This document shows positions 6,719 through 7,254 of a stretch of 7,254 bases of DNA, piece by piece. Source of the stretch: Palsa-459 sp963841965 (lineage in GTDB: Bacteria; Actinomycetota; Acidimicrobiia; Acidimicrobiales; RAAP-2); the NCBI GenBank assembly GCA_963841965.1, contig CAWJES010000011.1, positions 1-7,254 on the forward strand, read 5' to 3'. Position numbers and translations under genes: made by a program. Positions within the stretch are counted from its first letter, which is position 1. Every line of letters begins with the position of its first letter. The notes under the pieces were generated by a model. It saw only the letters and a program-made list of their open reading frames with translations, made no database searches and was not told where the DNA came from.

Positions 6719-7254
6719 CTACGCCCCCACCCTGCCTGTGTCCCGCCGACCCGCTCCTCCTCAATCTTCTGCTGGTAGCCGGACCGCTGGTACGCACCTA
6801 TGGGGTCGGATCGAGATCCATCTCTATGCGCAGTTCCCTGAGGAGGGGCCGCACGTCCGTGGAGAAGGCATCGAGGAAGATTTCGTGGGCCCCGAGGACG
6901 TCACCGGCCTCCTGCAGCCGGCGCAGCTCTTCGCGGTCCACCAACAGAGCCTTGGCTGTCGCTTCCTGGACGTTGAGCACTGAGCGGATTTCGGCCTGAA
7001 TCTTCGGCTCGATGTTGTGGCATTGGTCGAGCATGAAGGCGATTCCGCCGTCGGGCGTAACGGCATCCGCGTCGACGATTTCGAACATGATCCGGAACAG
7101 TTGGTAGGGGTCAGCCGCTCCGACCATGAGGTCGTCGTCGCCGTAGAAGCGAGAGTTGAAGTGGAATCCGCCCAGCCTGCCAACACGCAGCAGAGAGGAG
7201 ACCAGGAACTCGATGTTTGTCGCCAGCGCATGGTGGCCTGTGTCGACGAGCACC
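6719..7254 (-). CDS. rhaI: L-rhamnose isomerase RhaI, C-terminal part, running off the window
   Basis: RhaI interconverts L-rhamnose and L-rhamnulose, the first step of the pathway. About 178 C-terminal residues are present and roughly 200 lie beyond the window edge. Diagnostic stretches are VLVDTGHHALATNIEF, FHFNSRFYGDDDLMVGAADP, GIAFMLDQCHNIEPKI, IRSVLNVQEATAKALLVDRE and AHEIFLDAFSTDVRPLL. The VDTGHHA and FNSRFYGDDDL segments belong to the metal-binding active-site region of this TIM-barrel family (Pseudomonas stutzeri/Bacillus RhaI type, not E. coli RhaA). The open frame ends prematurely at 6798. One missing C near 6800-6803 restores GAYQRSGYQQKIEEERVGG, and one missing G in the G-run at about 6722-6727 leads to TAG 6721-6719. 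The next gene begins within 0-15 bases. As first gene of the minus-strand operon, its promoter must lie outside the window. Confidence 0.9.

Noticed and set aside
5751..6983. Plus-strand open frame of 410 codons opposite rhaD/rhaI
   Set aside because: It is a shadow of the aldolase domain and RhaI on the other strand; no motif, no plausible ribosome binding site.
1..7254. CRISPR array, insertion sequence, tRNA or defence system
   Set aside because: No regularly spaced repeats, terminal inverted repeats with a transposase, tRNA-like cloverleaf or defence domain was seen; the window is filled by rhamnose and lactate catabolism genes.

Overview
The window is GC-rich and strongly G/C-biased at third codon positions. 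It uses GTG starts, 1-4 base stop/start overlaps, Gram-positive-type RhaI and a LutABC module. Together these suggest a high-GC actinomycete-like bacterium. A Chloroflexota-like host is possible, because RhaI plus the fused aldolase/dehydrogenase also occurs there. I infer taxonomy only from gene content.

Layout. Positions 1-190 hold no gene I can support. A plus-strand pair follows: lutA (about 205/267 to 1001), then a long gene (1001-3178) that encodes LutB and LutC as one polypeptide. Pointing at it from the right is a minus-strand operon, transcribed rhaI (6719-7254, 5' part outside the window), rhaD (bifunctional rhamnulose-1-phosphate aldolase/lactaldehyde dehydrogenase, 4672-6703), rhaB (3159-4675). 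The two transcription units converge, and their last coding bases overlap by 20 bp (3159-3178).

How they work together. RhaI turns L-rhamnose into L-rhamnulose and RhaB phosphorylates it. The aldolase half of RhaD splits the product into dihydroxyacetone phosphate and L-lactaldehyde, and its dehydrogenase half oxidises lactaldehyde to L-lactate. LutA and LutBC, the iron-sulfur L-lactate oxidation system, can then carry lactate to pyruvate. The window therefore encodes almost the whole route from rhamnose to central metabolism. No transporter or regulator is visible.

Main anomaly. All three rha genes are broken by small indels. I count 13 sites between about 3530 and 6803. Twelve are explained by one missing base, many in short G or C runs. 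No internal frameshift is seen in lutA or lutBC. Restoring the bases gives normal-length proteins with intact motifs, so I read these as probable sequence or assembly errors rather than gene decay. I see no undescribed defence, mobile or RNA system here. The most unusual items are the LutB-LutC fusion and the uncertain lutA start.
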